Below are positions 17,024-24,856 of a stretch of DNA of 64,000 nucleotides, piece after piece (position 1 is the first letter of the stretch; each line of letters opens with the position of its first letter). Below the pieces are notes generated by a model, which saw only the letters and a list, made by a program, of their open reading frames with translations, was not told the origin of the DNA and ran no database searches. The DNA lies in the NCBI GenBank assembly GCA_963773055.1, contig CAVYZL010000003.1, forward strand, positions 434,001-498,000. Reading direction: 5' to 3'. Source of the stretch: PALSA-612 sp963773055. Lineage in GTDB: Bacteria > Actinomycetota > Thermoleophilia > Gaiellales > Gaiellaceae. Position numbers and translations under genes: made by a program.

Positions 17024-18214
17024 GTGGCGCCGCCGCGTGCAATCGACGTCCTCGTCATCGGTTCGGGAGCCTCCGGCCTCGCCGCGGCCGTGAGCGCCCA
17101 TACCGCCGGCGCCCGGGTGGCGATCGCGACGAAGGGAGCCCTCCAGTCGTCGAACTCGGCGAAGGCGCAGGGCGGCATCCAGGCTGCCTTTGCCGACGAC
17201 GACTCGCCCGAGATCCACGCCCAAGACGTCTTGACGAGCTCGCACGAGACGGCAAACCCGCGGCTCGTCGAGATCTTGACAGCGGAGGCGCCTCAGACCA
17301 TCCACTGGCTCGAGGAGCAGGGTGTCGAGTTCACGCGCGAGAACGGCGGCTACCGGCTCGCGCGCTGCGGTGGTGCGACGCGCAAGCGACTGCTCCAGGT
17401 CGGAGACCGAACCGGACACGCGATCACGACCGCTCTCCGAGAGGCGGTCGAGAGCGCCGGCATCGCGACGTTGGCGAAGTCGCCGCTCCACGAGCTCGCT
17501 CCGGTGGAGCACGGCTGGCGCGCGCGGTGCGGGGAGCACGAGCTCGAGGCTGGCGCAGTCGTCCTCGCCGCCGGCGGGCGCTGCTACCGGGAGGCGAAGG
17601 AGCGCGGGGAGCTGTCGACGAACCACCCCGGCGCGACCGGCGAGACGACGCGGATGGCGGTCGACCTCGGCGCGGAGACGCGTGACCTCGACGCGCTCCA
17701 GTACCACCCGAACGGCGGCGCGTGGCCTCAGACGATGCAGGGCTACTCGATCCCGGAGACGACGCGCGCCTACGGTGCGGTGCTGCTCAATGGGGACGGC
17801 GAGGAGTTCACGGACTCCCTCGGCCCGCGCGATGTCGTCTCCGACGCGATCTTCGCGGAGGTCGCGAAGGGAAAGGGCGTGAAGACGCCCGACGGCCGCC
17901 CCGCCGTCTATCTCGACACGACGAGGATCGCCGAGCCCGACGCGAAAGTCTCCCTCCCGTACATGCTGCGGCGCTACCGCGCCGGCGGCATCGACCCGCT
18001 CTCGGAGCCGATCCTCACGTACCCCGTGCTCCACTACCAGAACGGCGGCCTCGTGATCTCGGAGGACGCTGAGACGACGGTCGACGGGCTGTTCGCGTGC
18101 GGCGAGATCGCGGGCGGCACGCACGGACGAAACCGGATGATGGGCAACTCGCTCCTCGAGTGCTGCGTCTTCGGCCGGCGTGCCGGACGCGCGGCGGCGG
18201 CGAGGGCCGCATGA
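17024..18214 (+). CDS. FAD flavoprotein of the fumarate reductase / L-aspartate oxidase family
   Basis: 396 residues. FAD-binding start IDVLVIGSGASGLAAAVSA (about 7-25) and the flavin motif SSNSAKAQGGIQAAF. Active-site regions of the fumarate reductase family are visible as LQYHPNG, GEEFTDSLGPRDVVSDAI and VLHYQNGGL, and the end reads ACGEIAGGTHGRNRMMGNSL. The helical C-terminal domain of SdhA/NadB is absent. No nadA or nadC adjoins, which argues against NAD synthesis. The stop overlaps the hydro-lyase alpha gene (ATGA). With its neighbours it may reduce a fumarate-like substrate, possibly sulfoacrylate (hypothesis). Confidence 0.82.
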   Translation: MAPPRAIDVLVIGSGASGLAAAVSAHTAGARVAIATKGALQSSNSAKAQGGIQAAFADDDSPEIHAQDVLTSSHETANPRLVEILTAEAPQTIHWLEEQGVEFTRENGGYRLARCGGATRKRLLQVGDRTGHAITTALREAVESAGIATLAKSPLHELAPVEHGWRARCGEHELEAGAVVLAAGGRCYREAKERGELSTNHPGATGETTRMAVDLGAETRDLDALQYHPNGGAWPQTMQGYSIPETTRAYGAVLLNGDGEEFTDSLGPRDVVSDAIFAEVAKGKGVKTPDGRPAVYLDTTRIAEPDAKVSLPYMLRRYRAGGIDPLSEPILTYPVLHYQNGGLVISEDAETTVDGLFACGEIAGGTHGRNRMMGNSLLECCVFGRRAGRAAAARAA

Positions 18215-19104
18215 CGGTCGCGACGGATCTTCAGAAGGTCGTCGAGGACGCGGCCGCGCATCTCTACGTCTGGGCGCTCAAGGACATCCCGCAGGATCTT
18301 CGCGACGCGCTGGCAAGCGCGGCCGCGCGCGAGACGCACCCGACGGGCAAGAAGGTGCTCGACACGATCCTGAAGAACGTCGAGGTCGCCGAAGAACGCG
18401 CGAACCTCGTCTGCCAGGACACGGGCATCGCCGTCTACTACTGCCGCGTCGGCGAGGGCTTCCCTCTGCATCCAGCGCGGATCTACGAGGCGCTCTACGA
18501 CGGCACCGAGCGCGCGACCGTCGAGCACCCGCTGCGCTCGAACACCGTGCACACGCTGACGCGCGAGAACACCGGCGCGAACGTCGGCTACCGCGTGCCG
18601 ATCGTCCACTGGGACTTCGTGCCCGACTGGGACGGGCTCGACGTCAAGTGCGTGCCCAAGGGCTCGGGCTCGGAGAACATGAGCTTTCTCAAGATGTGCG
18701 TCCCGGCCGACGGCGTCTCTGGCATCAAGCGCTTCGTTCTCGACTCGATCGTCGGCGCCGGCGGCAAGCCGTGCCCGCCGGGAATCGTCGGCGTCGGCAT
18801 CGGTGGCTCGGCCGACTACGCCATGCACCTCGCGAAGGAAGCCATTGCCCGCCCGGTCGGCTCCCGGAACGAGGACGCGCTCGTCGCGCAGCTCGAGACC
18901 GACCTGACCGATCTGCTGAACGAGACGGGCATCGGGCCGATGGGGCTCGGCGGCGACGTCACCGTGCTCCACGTACACGTCGAGCACGCCGACACGCACA
19001 TGACGCTGAACCCGGTCGCAGTCAACTACCAGTGCTGGGCGGCGCGGCGCGCAAGCGCGCACGTGTCCGCGGACGGCGTCGTCACCTACGACCGCGACGC
19101 ATGA
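18211..19104 (+). CDS. Fe-S hydro-lyase alpha subunit (fumarase class I / tartrate dehydratase type)
   Basis: 297 residues, the usual length for the TtdA/FumA-N subunit. Cysteines for the 4Fe-4S cluster are in LVCQDTG (about residue 68), GGKPCPPGIVGVGIGG (about 190) and NYQCW (near the C terminus). The GSGSENMSF loop is also typical. The family adds or removes water across the double bond of C4 dicarboxylates such as fumarate/malate. The ATG overlaps the flavoprotein stop, and the stop overlaps the beta subunit start. Confidence 0.9.
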   Translation: MTVATDLQKVVEDAAAHLYVWALKDIPQDLRDALASAAARETHPTGKKVLDTILKNVEVAEERANLVCQDTGIAVYYCRVGEGFPLHPARIYEALYDGTERATVEHPLRSNTVHTLTRENTGANVGYRVPIVHWDFVPDWDGLDVKCVPKGSGSENMSFLKMCVPADGVSGIKRFVLDSIVGAGGKPCPPGIVGVGIGGSADYAMHLAKEAIARPVGSRNEDALVAQLETDLTDLLNETGIGPMGLGGDVTVLHVHVEHADTHMTLNPVAVNYQCWAARRASAHVSADGVVTYDRDA

Positions 19105-19688
19105 TGGCCGAGCACCGGCTGACATTCCCCGCCTCCGAACAGGACATCCGCAAGCTCCGCGCGGGCGATCTCGTCACCGTCGACGGCCACATCATCGGCA
19201 TCCGCGATCGGACGCAGATCCGGATCTTCGACGAGGGTGTCACGCCTCCGTGGGATCTCGCCGGCGCGTTCCTCCTGCACACCGCGCCGAACGTCCGCAA
19301 GCTCGGGCCGGGCAAGTACGAGCCGATGTGCGTCGGCACGACCACCTCCGCGCGCATGGTGCGCTTCACGGAGCCGCTGGGGCGCGACTACGGCGTCCGC
19401 GCGATCTGCGGTAAGGGCGGCCTGCCCGACGAAGCGATCGAGCCGATGCGGCGCTACGGGATGGTCTACCTCGCGATCGTCGGTGGCGCGGCTGCGCTCG
19501 AGACGACGCAGATCGAGGAGATCGAGGAGGTGGCCTGGGAGGAGCTGATGCCCGAATGCCTCTGGAAGTTCCGGGTCAAGGACTTCGGGCCGCTGTGGGT
19601 CGGCATCGACTCGCACGGCAGCTCCATGTTCCACGACGTTCAGGCGCAGGCGACGAAGAAGCTGGAGGAGCTCTATGAGCGCATCTGA
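19101..19688 (+). CDS. Fe-S hydro-lyase beta subunit (fumarase class I / tartrate dehydratase type)
   Basis: 195 residues, matching the TtdB/FumA-C domain: LRAGDLVTVDGHIIGIRD near 19-36, GPGKYEPMCVGTTTSARM near 69-86 and ICGKGGLPDE near 100-109. Two ATG codons overlap the alpha stop (19101 and 19104); the first gives the ATGA coupling seen across this operon. Its last 14 bp overlap comA. Fumarate is the default substrate, but the context with comA leaves a sulfonate analogue possible. Confidence 0.9.
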   Translation: MMAEHRLTFPASEQDIRKLRAGDLVTVDGHIIGIRDRTQIRIFDEGVTPPWDLAGAFLLHTAPNVRKLGPGKYEPMCVGTTTSARMVRFTEPLGRDYGVRAICGKGGLPDEAIEPMRRYGMVYLAIVGGAAALETTQIEEIEEVAWEELMPECLWKFRVKDFGPLWVGIDSHGSSMFHDVQAQATKKLEELYERI

Positions 19689-20442
19689 TTTCGATCTTGG
19701 TCTTCCCGCCCGCGACGGCGGGCTCACGCACGTGATCGACAAGGGCCTCGGGCCGCGCGCCGTCGAGGACCTGCTCGAGACGGCCGGCGCGTACGTCGAC
19801 ATCGTCAAGCTCGGCTGGGGCACCGGCTATGTGACGCAGAACCTCGAGCGGAAGCTCGCGCTCTACCGTGAAGCGAACATCCCCGTCGTCTGCGGCGGGA
19901 CGTTCGTCGAGGCGGTGTGGGCGCGCGGACGGCTCGACGAGTTCCGGGCGTGGCTCTCCGGCCACGGGCTCACGCACGTCGAGATCTCCGACGGCGTCGT
20001 GGACATGCCGCGCGAGCAGAAGCTCGAGCTGATCGCCGACCTTGCACGCGACTTCACCGTGCTCTCGGAGGTCGGGTCGAAGGACGCCGAGGTCGTGTTC
20101 GCTCCGTACCAGTGGGTCGAGTGGATCAAGGAGGAGCTCGCCGCCGGCTCCTGGAAGGTGATCACGGAGGGCCGCGAGGGTGGCACCGCAGGCATCTACC
20201 GGCCGAGCGGCGAGATGCGAACCGGGCTGATCGACGAGATCGTCCACGACGTCGAAGTCTCGGATCTCGTGTTCGAGGCGCCGACGAAGGCGTCCCAGGC
20301 GTGGTTCGTCAAGCAATTCGGGCCGAACGTCAACCTCGGGAACATCCCGCCTGACGAGGTGATCCCGCTCGAGACGCTCCGCCTCGGGCTCCGCGCCGAC
20401 ACGTTGAAGGAGGTGCTCCTTGGCGATCAGCAGCCCGCCTAG
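19675..20442 (+). CDS. comA: Phosphosulfolactate synthase ComA
   Basis: TIM-barrel enzyme that adds sulfite to phosphoenolpyruvate to give 2-phospho-3-sulfolactate, first step of the archaeal coenzyme M route; also known in some bacteria. 255 residues with family sequences THVIDKGLGPRAVEDLLE, DIVKLGWGTGYV (about 42-53), VCGGTFVEA, EISDGVVDMP and EGREGGTAGIYR. It sits among sulfate-activating genes that make its substrate sulfite. ComB phosphatase and ComC/ComDE are not in the window, so the end product is unknown. Overlaps both neighbours (14 and 23 bp). Confidence 0.9.
   Translation: MSASDFDLGLPARDGGLTHVIDKGLGPRAVEDLLETAGAYVDIVKLGWGTGYVTQNLERKLALYREANIPVVCGGTFVEAVWARGRLDEFRAWLSGHGLTHVEISDGVVDMPREQKLELIADLARDFTVLSEVGSKDAEVVFAPYQWVEWIKEELAAGSWKVITEGREGGTAGIYRPSGEMRTGLIDEIVHDVEVSDLVFEAPTKASQAWFVKQFGPNVNLGNIPPDEVIPLETLRLGLRADTLKEVLLGDQQPA
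20406..20415 (+). promoter_or_regulatory. Strong ribosome-binding site fixing the cysH TTG start
   Basis: GAAGGAGGTG lies inside the comA coding sequence, 4 nt before the TTG at 20420. It supports this rare start codon and a 23-bp overlap with comA. Confidence 0.65.
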
Positions 20443-21145
20443 CGACCTCTCCGAGCCGATCGCCGGCGCGGAGGAGATGACGGCCGAGGAGCTGATCCTC
20501 GCTGCCTACGCCCGCTTCGGCAAGCGCCTCTGCCTTACGTGCTCCTGGCAGAAGCAGTCGTCGGCGCTCGTCCACCTCGTCTCGGAGCTCGGGATCGGCA
20601 TCGACGTGATCGAGCTCGACACGCACCTCTTCTTCCGCGAGAGCTACGAGACGCGCGATCGTCTCGTCGAGCGTTACGGCCTGACGCTGATCCGTCCCGA
20701 GGTGCCGACCGTCGCCGACCAGCACCGTGAGGAGGGGCCGAACCTCTGGGAGCGCGACCCCGACCGCTGCTGCCACGTGCGGAAGGTCGAGCCGCTCGTC
20801 CGCGCCCTACAGCCGTACGACGCCTGGATCTCCGGGATCCGGCGCGACCAGTCGCCGAGCCGGGTCGACACGCCGAAGATGGTGTGGTCCGAGCGCTACC
20901 GCGTCTGGAAGCTCCACCCGCTCGCCGACTGGGACGAGAAGCGGGTCTGGGCATACATCGTCGCCAACGAGATCCCCTACAACCCACTTCACGACACCGG
21001 GTACCGTTCGATCGGCTGCATCCCCTGCACTCGGCCGACGGCGCCGAACGAGGAGGAACGAGCCGGCCGCTGGGCAGGGTCGGACAAGCTCGAGTGCGGT
21101 ATCCATCTCGATGACACGGAAGACCGGACAGGAAAGGACGCATGA
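20420..21145 (+). CDS. cysH: Assimilatory APS reductase ([4Fe-4S] CysH type)
   Basis: Reduces adenylyl sulfate to sulfite with thiol reductant. 241 residues. The cluster cysteines C117-C118 and C200-x-x-C203 mark the APS-using, iron-sulfur form, in contrast to PAPS reductases that lack them. The catalytic C226 sits in KLECGIHLDD near the C terminus. CSWQKQSSALVHL near residue 36 is the nucleotide-binding loop. TTG start with a strong ribosome-binding site; coupled to cysC by ATGA. No sulfite reductase gene is in the window, so sulfite could flow to ComA. Confidence 0.93.
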   Translation: MAISSPPSDLSEPIAGAEEMTAEELILAAYARFGKRLCLTCSWQKQSSALVHLVSELGIGIDVIELDTHLFFRESYETRDRLVERYGLTLIRPEVPTVADQHREEGPNLWERDPDRCCHVRKVEPLVRALQPYDAWISGIRRDQSPSRVDTPKMVWSERYRVWKLHPLADWDEKRVWAYIVANEIPYNPLHDTGYRSIGCIPCTRPTAPNEEERAGRWAGSDKLECGIHLDDTEDRTGKDA

Positions 21146-21741
21146 CTGAGCACATCTACGCGCACGAGCATCCAGAGTCGGAGCGGGCGAGGCCGGGCGG
21201 GTTCACCGTCTGGTTCACGGGCCTCTCGGGCGCTGGGAAATCGACGATCGCGCACCTCGTCGGGCCGGAGCTCGACCGGCGCGGCTTCGTCGTCGAGTAT
21301 CTCGACGGCGACACCGTTCGCACGCATCTCTCGAAGGGCCTCGGCTTCTCGAAGGAGGACCGCGATACGAACATCGAGCGGATCGGCTGGGTCGCGTCGC
21401 GGCTGACGCGCCAGGGAGGCGCCGTCCTCGCCGCTGCGATCTCTCCCTACGAGGAGACTCGCCGGAAAGCGCGCGCGATGGTCGAAGAATGGGGGACGTT
21501 CGTCGAGGTGCACGTCGCCGCTTCGGTGGACGAATGCGCGCGTCGCGACGTCAAAGGCCTGTACGAGAAGGCGTTTGCCGGTGAGATCACGGGCTTCACG
21601 GGCGTCGACGACCCATACGAAGAGCCGGCCTCCCCGGAGCTCGTGATCGACACGGAGTCGCACGACGCGGAGGAGAGCGCCCGGCTCGTCGTCGAGAAGC
21701 TCGAGGAGCTCGGGCTCGTGGGCGCCCAGGTGGCGTCGTGA
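21142..21741 (+). CDS. cysC: Adenylylsulfate kinase CysC
   Basis: Phosphorylates APS to PAPS. 199 residues with the P-loop GLSGAGKST at 27-35, the APS-kinase sequences DGDTVRTHLSKGLGFSKEDRD and DVKGLYEKAFAGEI, and ITGFTGVDDPYE. Because the adjacent CysH is the APS type, PAPS is not needed for sulfite formation; it may serve the sulfotransferase encoded at 24853. ATG overlaps the cysH stop, and the stop overlaps the sat GTG. Confidence 0.93.
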   Translation: MTEHIYAHEHPESERARPGGFTVWFTGLSGAGKSTIAHLVGPELDRRGFVVEYLDGDTVRTHLSKGLGFSKEDRDTNIERIGWVASRLTRQGGAVLAAAISPYEETRRKARAMVEEWGTFVEVHVAASVDECARRDVKGLYEKAFAGEITGFTGVDDPYEEPASPELVIDTESHDAEESARLVVEKLEELGLVGAQVAS

Positions 21742-22868
21742 GCGCAGGCGGCCTGATCGCTCCCCACGGTGGAGCCCTCGTCGACAGGACCGGCGAGCGG
21801 CCCGACGGCGTCGACGGTCTCGAGCGCGTCACGCTCACGTCACGCGAGGTATCCGACCTCGACATGCTTGCCTCGGGCGCGCTGTCGCCGCTCGAGGGTT
21901 TCATGGGCCAGGCTGACTACGAGGGCGTGGTCGAGGAGATGCACCTCGCGTCCGGTCTCCCGTGGTCCCTGCCCGTCTGTCTCGCGGTCGACGCCGCGCC
22001 GAGTGGCGACACGGTCGCGCTCGCGGATGAAGACGGGACATTGCTCGCGACGCTCGAGGTCGGCGAGATGTTCGCGTACGACCCGAAGCGCGAGGCGGCG
22101 CAGTGCTTCCGCACGGAGGACGATGCGCACCCGGGTGTCGCGCGGCTCTTCGAGCAGAAGCCGCACTACCTGAGCGGCCGCGTCACCGTCTTCCAGCGCC
22201 CGGAGCCGCCGTACCCGGCGCTCGCCCGCGATCCCGCCGAGACGCGGCGTGTCTTCGCCAACCGCGGCTGGCGGCGCGTGGTCGGCTTCCAGACGCGGAA
22301 CCCGATCCACCGTGCGCACGAGTACCTGACGAAGGTGGCGCTCGAGACGGTCGACGGGTTGCTCGTCCACCCGCTGATCGGCGACACGAAGGCCGACGAC
22401 GTGCCCGCGGACGTACGGGTCGAGTGCTACGAGACGCTGCTCGGCAAGTACTACCCGGAAGATCGCGTGCTCCTCTCGGCGTTCCCGGCGGCGATGCGCT
22501 ATGCCGGCCCGCGTGAGGCGATCTGGCACGCAATCTGCCGCAAGAACTACGGCTGCTCACACTTCATCGTCGGCCGCGACCACGCGGGCGTCGGCGACTA
22601 CTACGGGACGTACGACGCGCAGCTGATCTTCGACGACTTCGCGCCGCACGAGCTCGACATCGAGCCGATGTTCTTCGAGCACACGTTCTGGTGCAACGTC
22701 TGCGGGTCGATGGCGAGCACGAAGTCGTGCCCGCACGGGCCGGAGGACAGGGTCTTCCTCTCGGGAACGAAGGTGCGCGAGATGCTCGGCGCCGGTGAGG
22801 TGCCGCCCGTGGAGTTCACGCGTCCCGAGGTCGCCGAGGTGCTGATCGAGGCGTACAGCCACGCGTGA
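21738..22868 (+). CDS. sat: Sulfate adenylyltransferase
   Basis: ATP sulfurylase of the single-chain Sat type (376 residues); makes APS from sulfate and ATP. Active-site motifs are QTRNPIHRAHEYL (about 187-199) and GRDHAGVGDYYG. A cysteine/histidine set CNVCGSMASTKSCPH near residue 320 looks like the zinc site found in some bacterial and archaeal enzymes. GTG start overlapping cysC; stop overlaps the exporter gene. Together with cysC and cysH it forms the sulfate-activation branch of the operon. Confidence 0.94.
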   Translation: MSAGGLIAPHGGALVDRTGERPDGVDGLERVTLTSREVSDLDMLASGALSPLEGFMGQADYEGVVEEMHLASGLPWSLPVCLAVDAAPSGDTVALADEDGTLLATLEVGEMFAYDPKREAAQCFRTEDDAHPGVARLFEQKPHYLSGRVTVFQRPEPPYPALARDPAETRRVFANRGWRRVVGFQTRNPIHRAHEYLTKVALETVDGLLVHPLIGDTKADDVPADVRVECYETLLGKYYPEDRVLLSAFPAAMRYAGPREAIWHAICRKNYGCSHFIVGRDHAGVGDYYGTYDAQLIFDDFAPHELDIEPMFFEHTFWCNVCGSMASTKSCPHGPEDRVFLSGTKVREMLGAGEVPPVEFTRPEVAEVLIEAYSHA

Positions 22869-23761
22869 GCTGGCAGTTCGTCCTCGCCGGGCTCCTGATC
22901 GGGACGCTCGTCGGCCTGACGGGCATGGGAGGCGGGTCGCTGATGACGCCCGTGCTCGTGATCCTGCTCGGCGTCAACCCGTCGGTCGCGATCGGGACGG
23001 ACATCGCGCACGGCGCAATCTTCAAGACGGTCGGCGCGGTGCAGCACCGGCGGATGGGGAACGTCCGTGCTCAGCTGGCCGGCTGGATGCTCGTCGGCTC
23101 GGCGCCGATGTCGCTCGTCGGCGTCTGGGTGAGCAAACAGATCACGAACCACTACGGCGACGGCGTCGAGTCGCTGATGGGGCAGGTGCTCGGCGCCGCG
23201 CTTCTCTTCGGCTGCGCGGGTCTGCTCGCGAAGACGTTCGTGAAGGCGAAGGAGATGGAGGACGAGGAAGGCTTCTCGCTCAAGAAACGCGACAAGGTTG
23301 CTGCCGTCATGATCGGACTCTTCGGCGGTTTTATCGTCGGCCTGACTTCCGTCGGCAGCGGCGTCTTCTTCGGCCTGACGCTGCTCGTCGTCTTCCCGCT
23401 CAAGGCGCACAAGGTCGTCGGCACGGACATCTTCCACGCCGCCGCGCTGCTCTACGTCGCCGGGTTCGGTCACTGGCTGGCAGGGGATGTCGACTGGTCG
23501 ATCGTCGGCTGGCTGTTGCTCGGCTCGATCCCCGGCGTCCTGCTCGGCGGCCACTTGACGTTGTCGATCCCGGAGCAGCCCTTGCGGTTGCTGCTCGCCG
23601 GCGTGCTCGGCCTCGCAGGTCTCAAGCTCGTCAACGTCCCCGGCGCGTCGATCATCATCGTCGTTGTGCTCGGCGCCGGGGTGACTGCCCTGCTCGTCTG
23701 GCTCGGGCGGCACAGCTGGATCCGCGTGCAACGCGCCCGCGTCGGTCGCGCCGCGGCGTAG
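22865..23761 (+). CDS. TauE/SafE family sulfite or sulfonate exporter
   Basis: 298-residue membrane protein with about eight hydrophobic segments in two similar halves. The N-terminal GLLIGTLVGLTGMGGGSLMTP and the matching GGFIVGLTSVGSGVFFGL near 155 are the family's repeated glycine motifs. Relatives export sulfite, sulfoacetate or other organosulfonates. As last gene of the operon (GTGA overlap with sat) it may export a sulfonate product or excess sulfite, or import sulfate; direction is not shown by sequence. Confidence 0.88.
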   Translation: MSWQFVLAGLLIGTLVGLTGMGGGSLMTPVLVILLGVNPSVAIGTDIAHGAIFKTVGAVQHRRMGNVRAQLAGWMLVGSAPMSLVGVWVSKQITNHYGDGVESLMGQVLGAALLFGCAGLLAKTFVKAKEMEDEEGFSLKKRDKVAAVMIGLFGGFIVGLTSVGSGVFFGLTLLVVFPLKAHKVVGTDIFHAAALLYVAGFGHWLAGDVDWSIVGWLLLGSIPGVLLGGHLTLSIPEQPLRLLLAGVLGLAGLKLVNVPGASIIIVVVLGAGVTALLVWLGRHSWIRVQRARVGRAAA

Positions 23762-23795
23762 CGCTGCCTCTCGGGCCGGGGGGCGGGACCAGCCT

Positions 23796-23904
23796 CCTGT
23801 GGACGAACCTCCGCACTTCTGCGCGCAGGGACTGTCCCCCGGACAGGTCCGGAATAGACGCGGCTGAATCAGACAGGGGACAGTCACTGCGACTGTCCCC
23901 TGTC
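23796..23904. repeat. Intergenic repeat, copy 2, with palindromes and a 14-bp inverted repeat
   Basis: Begins with the same CCTGTGGACGAACC (23796-23809) as the repeat at 14468. An imperfect palindrome based on GGACTGTCC/GGACAGGTCC follows at about 23829-23850. Then comes a perfect inverted repeat: GACAGGGGACAGTC (23872-23885), 5-nt loop, GACTGTCCCCTGTC (23891-23904). The last could terminate the sulfur operon, but the sequence style is that of REP elements. It fills most of the 168-bp gap between operon and next gene. Confidence 0.65.
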
Positions 23905-23914
23905 CTTTCGGGTC

Positions 23915-23920
23915 TAGAAT
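23915..23920 (+). promoter_or_regulatory. TAGAAT, candidate -10 box
   Basis: TAGAAT followed by CCGCGCG and, after 9 nt in all, the TTG start at 23930. The sequence TAGAATCCGCGCG is identical to that at 36214-36226 before another start, which supports a real promoter element. Confidence 0.5.
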
Positions 23921-23929
23921 CCGCGCGCC

Positions 23930-24856
23930 TTGCGGCGCAACGCCACGCTCCTTCTCGTGCTCGTCCTGCTCGCCGGATCGGCGGCGGCCTTCGCGGTCGC
24001 CGAGCACCTGAAGGTGGAGAAATCGCCGGTTGCGGCGCCGGACATCGACAAGGTCTTCTCGCCCGTCTGCAACTGCCCGCAGCGGCACGCGAAGATCGCG
24101 TTCAGGCTCCGTCGCAGCGACCGGTTGACGCTGTCGCTGCTCGACGGCGACGGCCACGAGATCCGTCGGCTCGTCGACCACGTGCCGATGCGGCGCGGTC
24201 GTCACGCGTTCTTCTGGAACGGCCGCGACAAGGATGGCCGGGTCGTGCCGGAAGGCAAGTACCGGCCGAAGGTGGAGCTCGGTAACGCCGATCGCACGAT
24301 CGTGCTCCCGAACCCGATCCGGGTCGACGTAACGCGCCCCGTGGTGAGGGTGGTGTCGATCCGTCCCCGTGTGATCTCCCCCGACGGCGACGGACGGAGC
24401 GACGTTGCTCGCGTGCGCTATCGCTCGAACGAGCGGGCACGCGTGACGTTGCTCGTGGACGGTGCGCGGCGGGTGACCAGCCGAGGCGAGAAGCCTGCCG
24501 GCCAGGTCGAGTGGCTCGCGCTCGGCATTGTGCCGGGCTCCTACGACCTCTCGCTCGAAGCACAGGACCTTGCGGGGAACGTCTCAGCGCCCGCCTCGGG
24601 TGGGCCTGTCGAGGTGCGCTACATCGAGCTGCGAGCCGCCCCGCCCACAGCCCCTCGCGGCCGCGTGCGCATCCATGCCGACACCGACGCAAAGAGCGTC
24701 CACTGGCTGCTGCGAAAGGGCTCGAGCGTCGTCGCGTCGGGAACCAGCGGGCATACGATCCGCTTCCGTGCGCCTGACAAGCCGGGCCGCTACGCGGTCG
24801 TTGTCACGGCCGGCCCGCATCAGGCTCGCACGACGCTCGTCGTCGCCAAGTCGTGA
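23930..24856 (+). CDS. Secreted protein with FlgD-like Ig domains
   Basis: 308 residues with a hydrophobic N-terminal signal or anchor (NATLLLVLVLLAGSAAAFAVA). Residues 60-120 look like a FlgD-type Ig module (LLDGDGHEIRRL; FFWNGRDKDGRVVPEGKYR), followed by a calcium-loop-like SPDGDGRSD near 150 and a further beta-rich domain. A CNC pair lies near residues 48-50. Probably extracellular; function unknown. TTG start, and the stop overlaps the sulfotransferase start (GTGA). Confidence 0.75.
   Translation: MRRNATLLLVLVLLAGSAAAFAVAEHLKVEKSPVAAPDIDKVFSPVCNCPQRHAKIAFRLRRSDRLTLSLLDGDGHEIRRLVDHVPMRRGRHAFFWNGRDKDGRVVPEGKYRPKVELGNADRTIVLPNPIRVDVTRPVVRVVSIRPRVISPDGDGRSDVARVRYRSNERARVTLLVDGARRVTSRGEKPAGQVEWLALGIVPGSYDLSLEAQDLAGNVSAPASGGPVEVRYIELRAAPPTAPRGRVRIHADTDAKSVHWLLRKGSSVVASGTSGHTIRFRAPDKPGRYAVVVTAGPHQARTTLVVAKS

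Noticed and set aside
17024..18214. L-aspartate oxidase NadB for NAD synthesis
   Set aside because: Core motifs fit the superfamily, but the helical C-terminal domain and the usual nadA/nadC neighbours are missing, and the operon context is sulfur and fumarate-type metabolism.
23872..23904. Plain rho-independent terminator of the sulfur operon
   Set aside because: The 14-bp stem is strong, but no T-run follows and it belongs to a repeat with a second copy elsewhere, so it is described as a repeat with possible terminator activity.
22601..24205. A 534-residue minus-strand reading opposite sat and the TauE gene
   Set aside because: It is an antisense shadow rich in Asp, Arg, Glu and His, with no ribosome-binding site or family motif.
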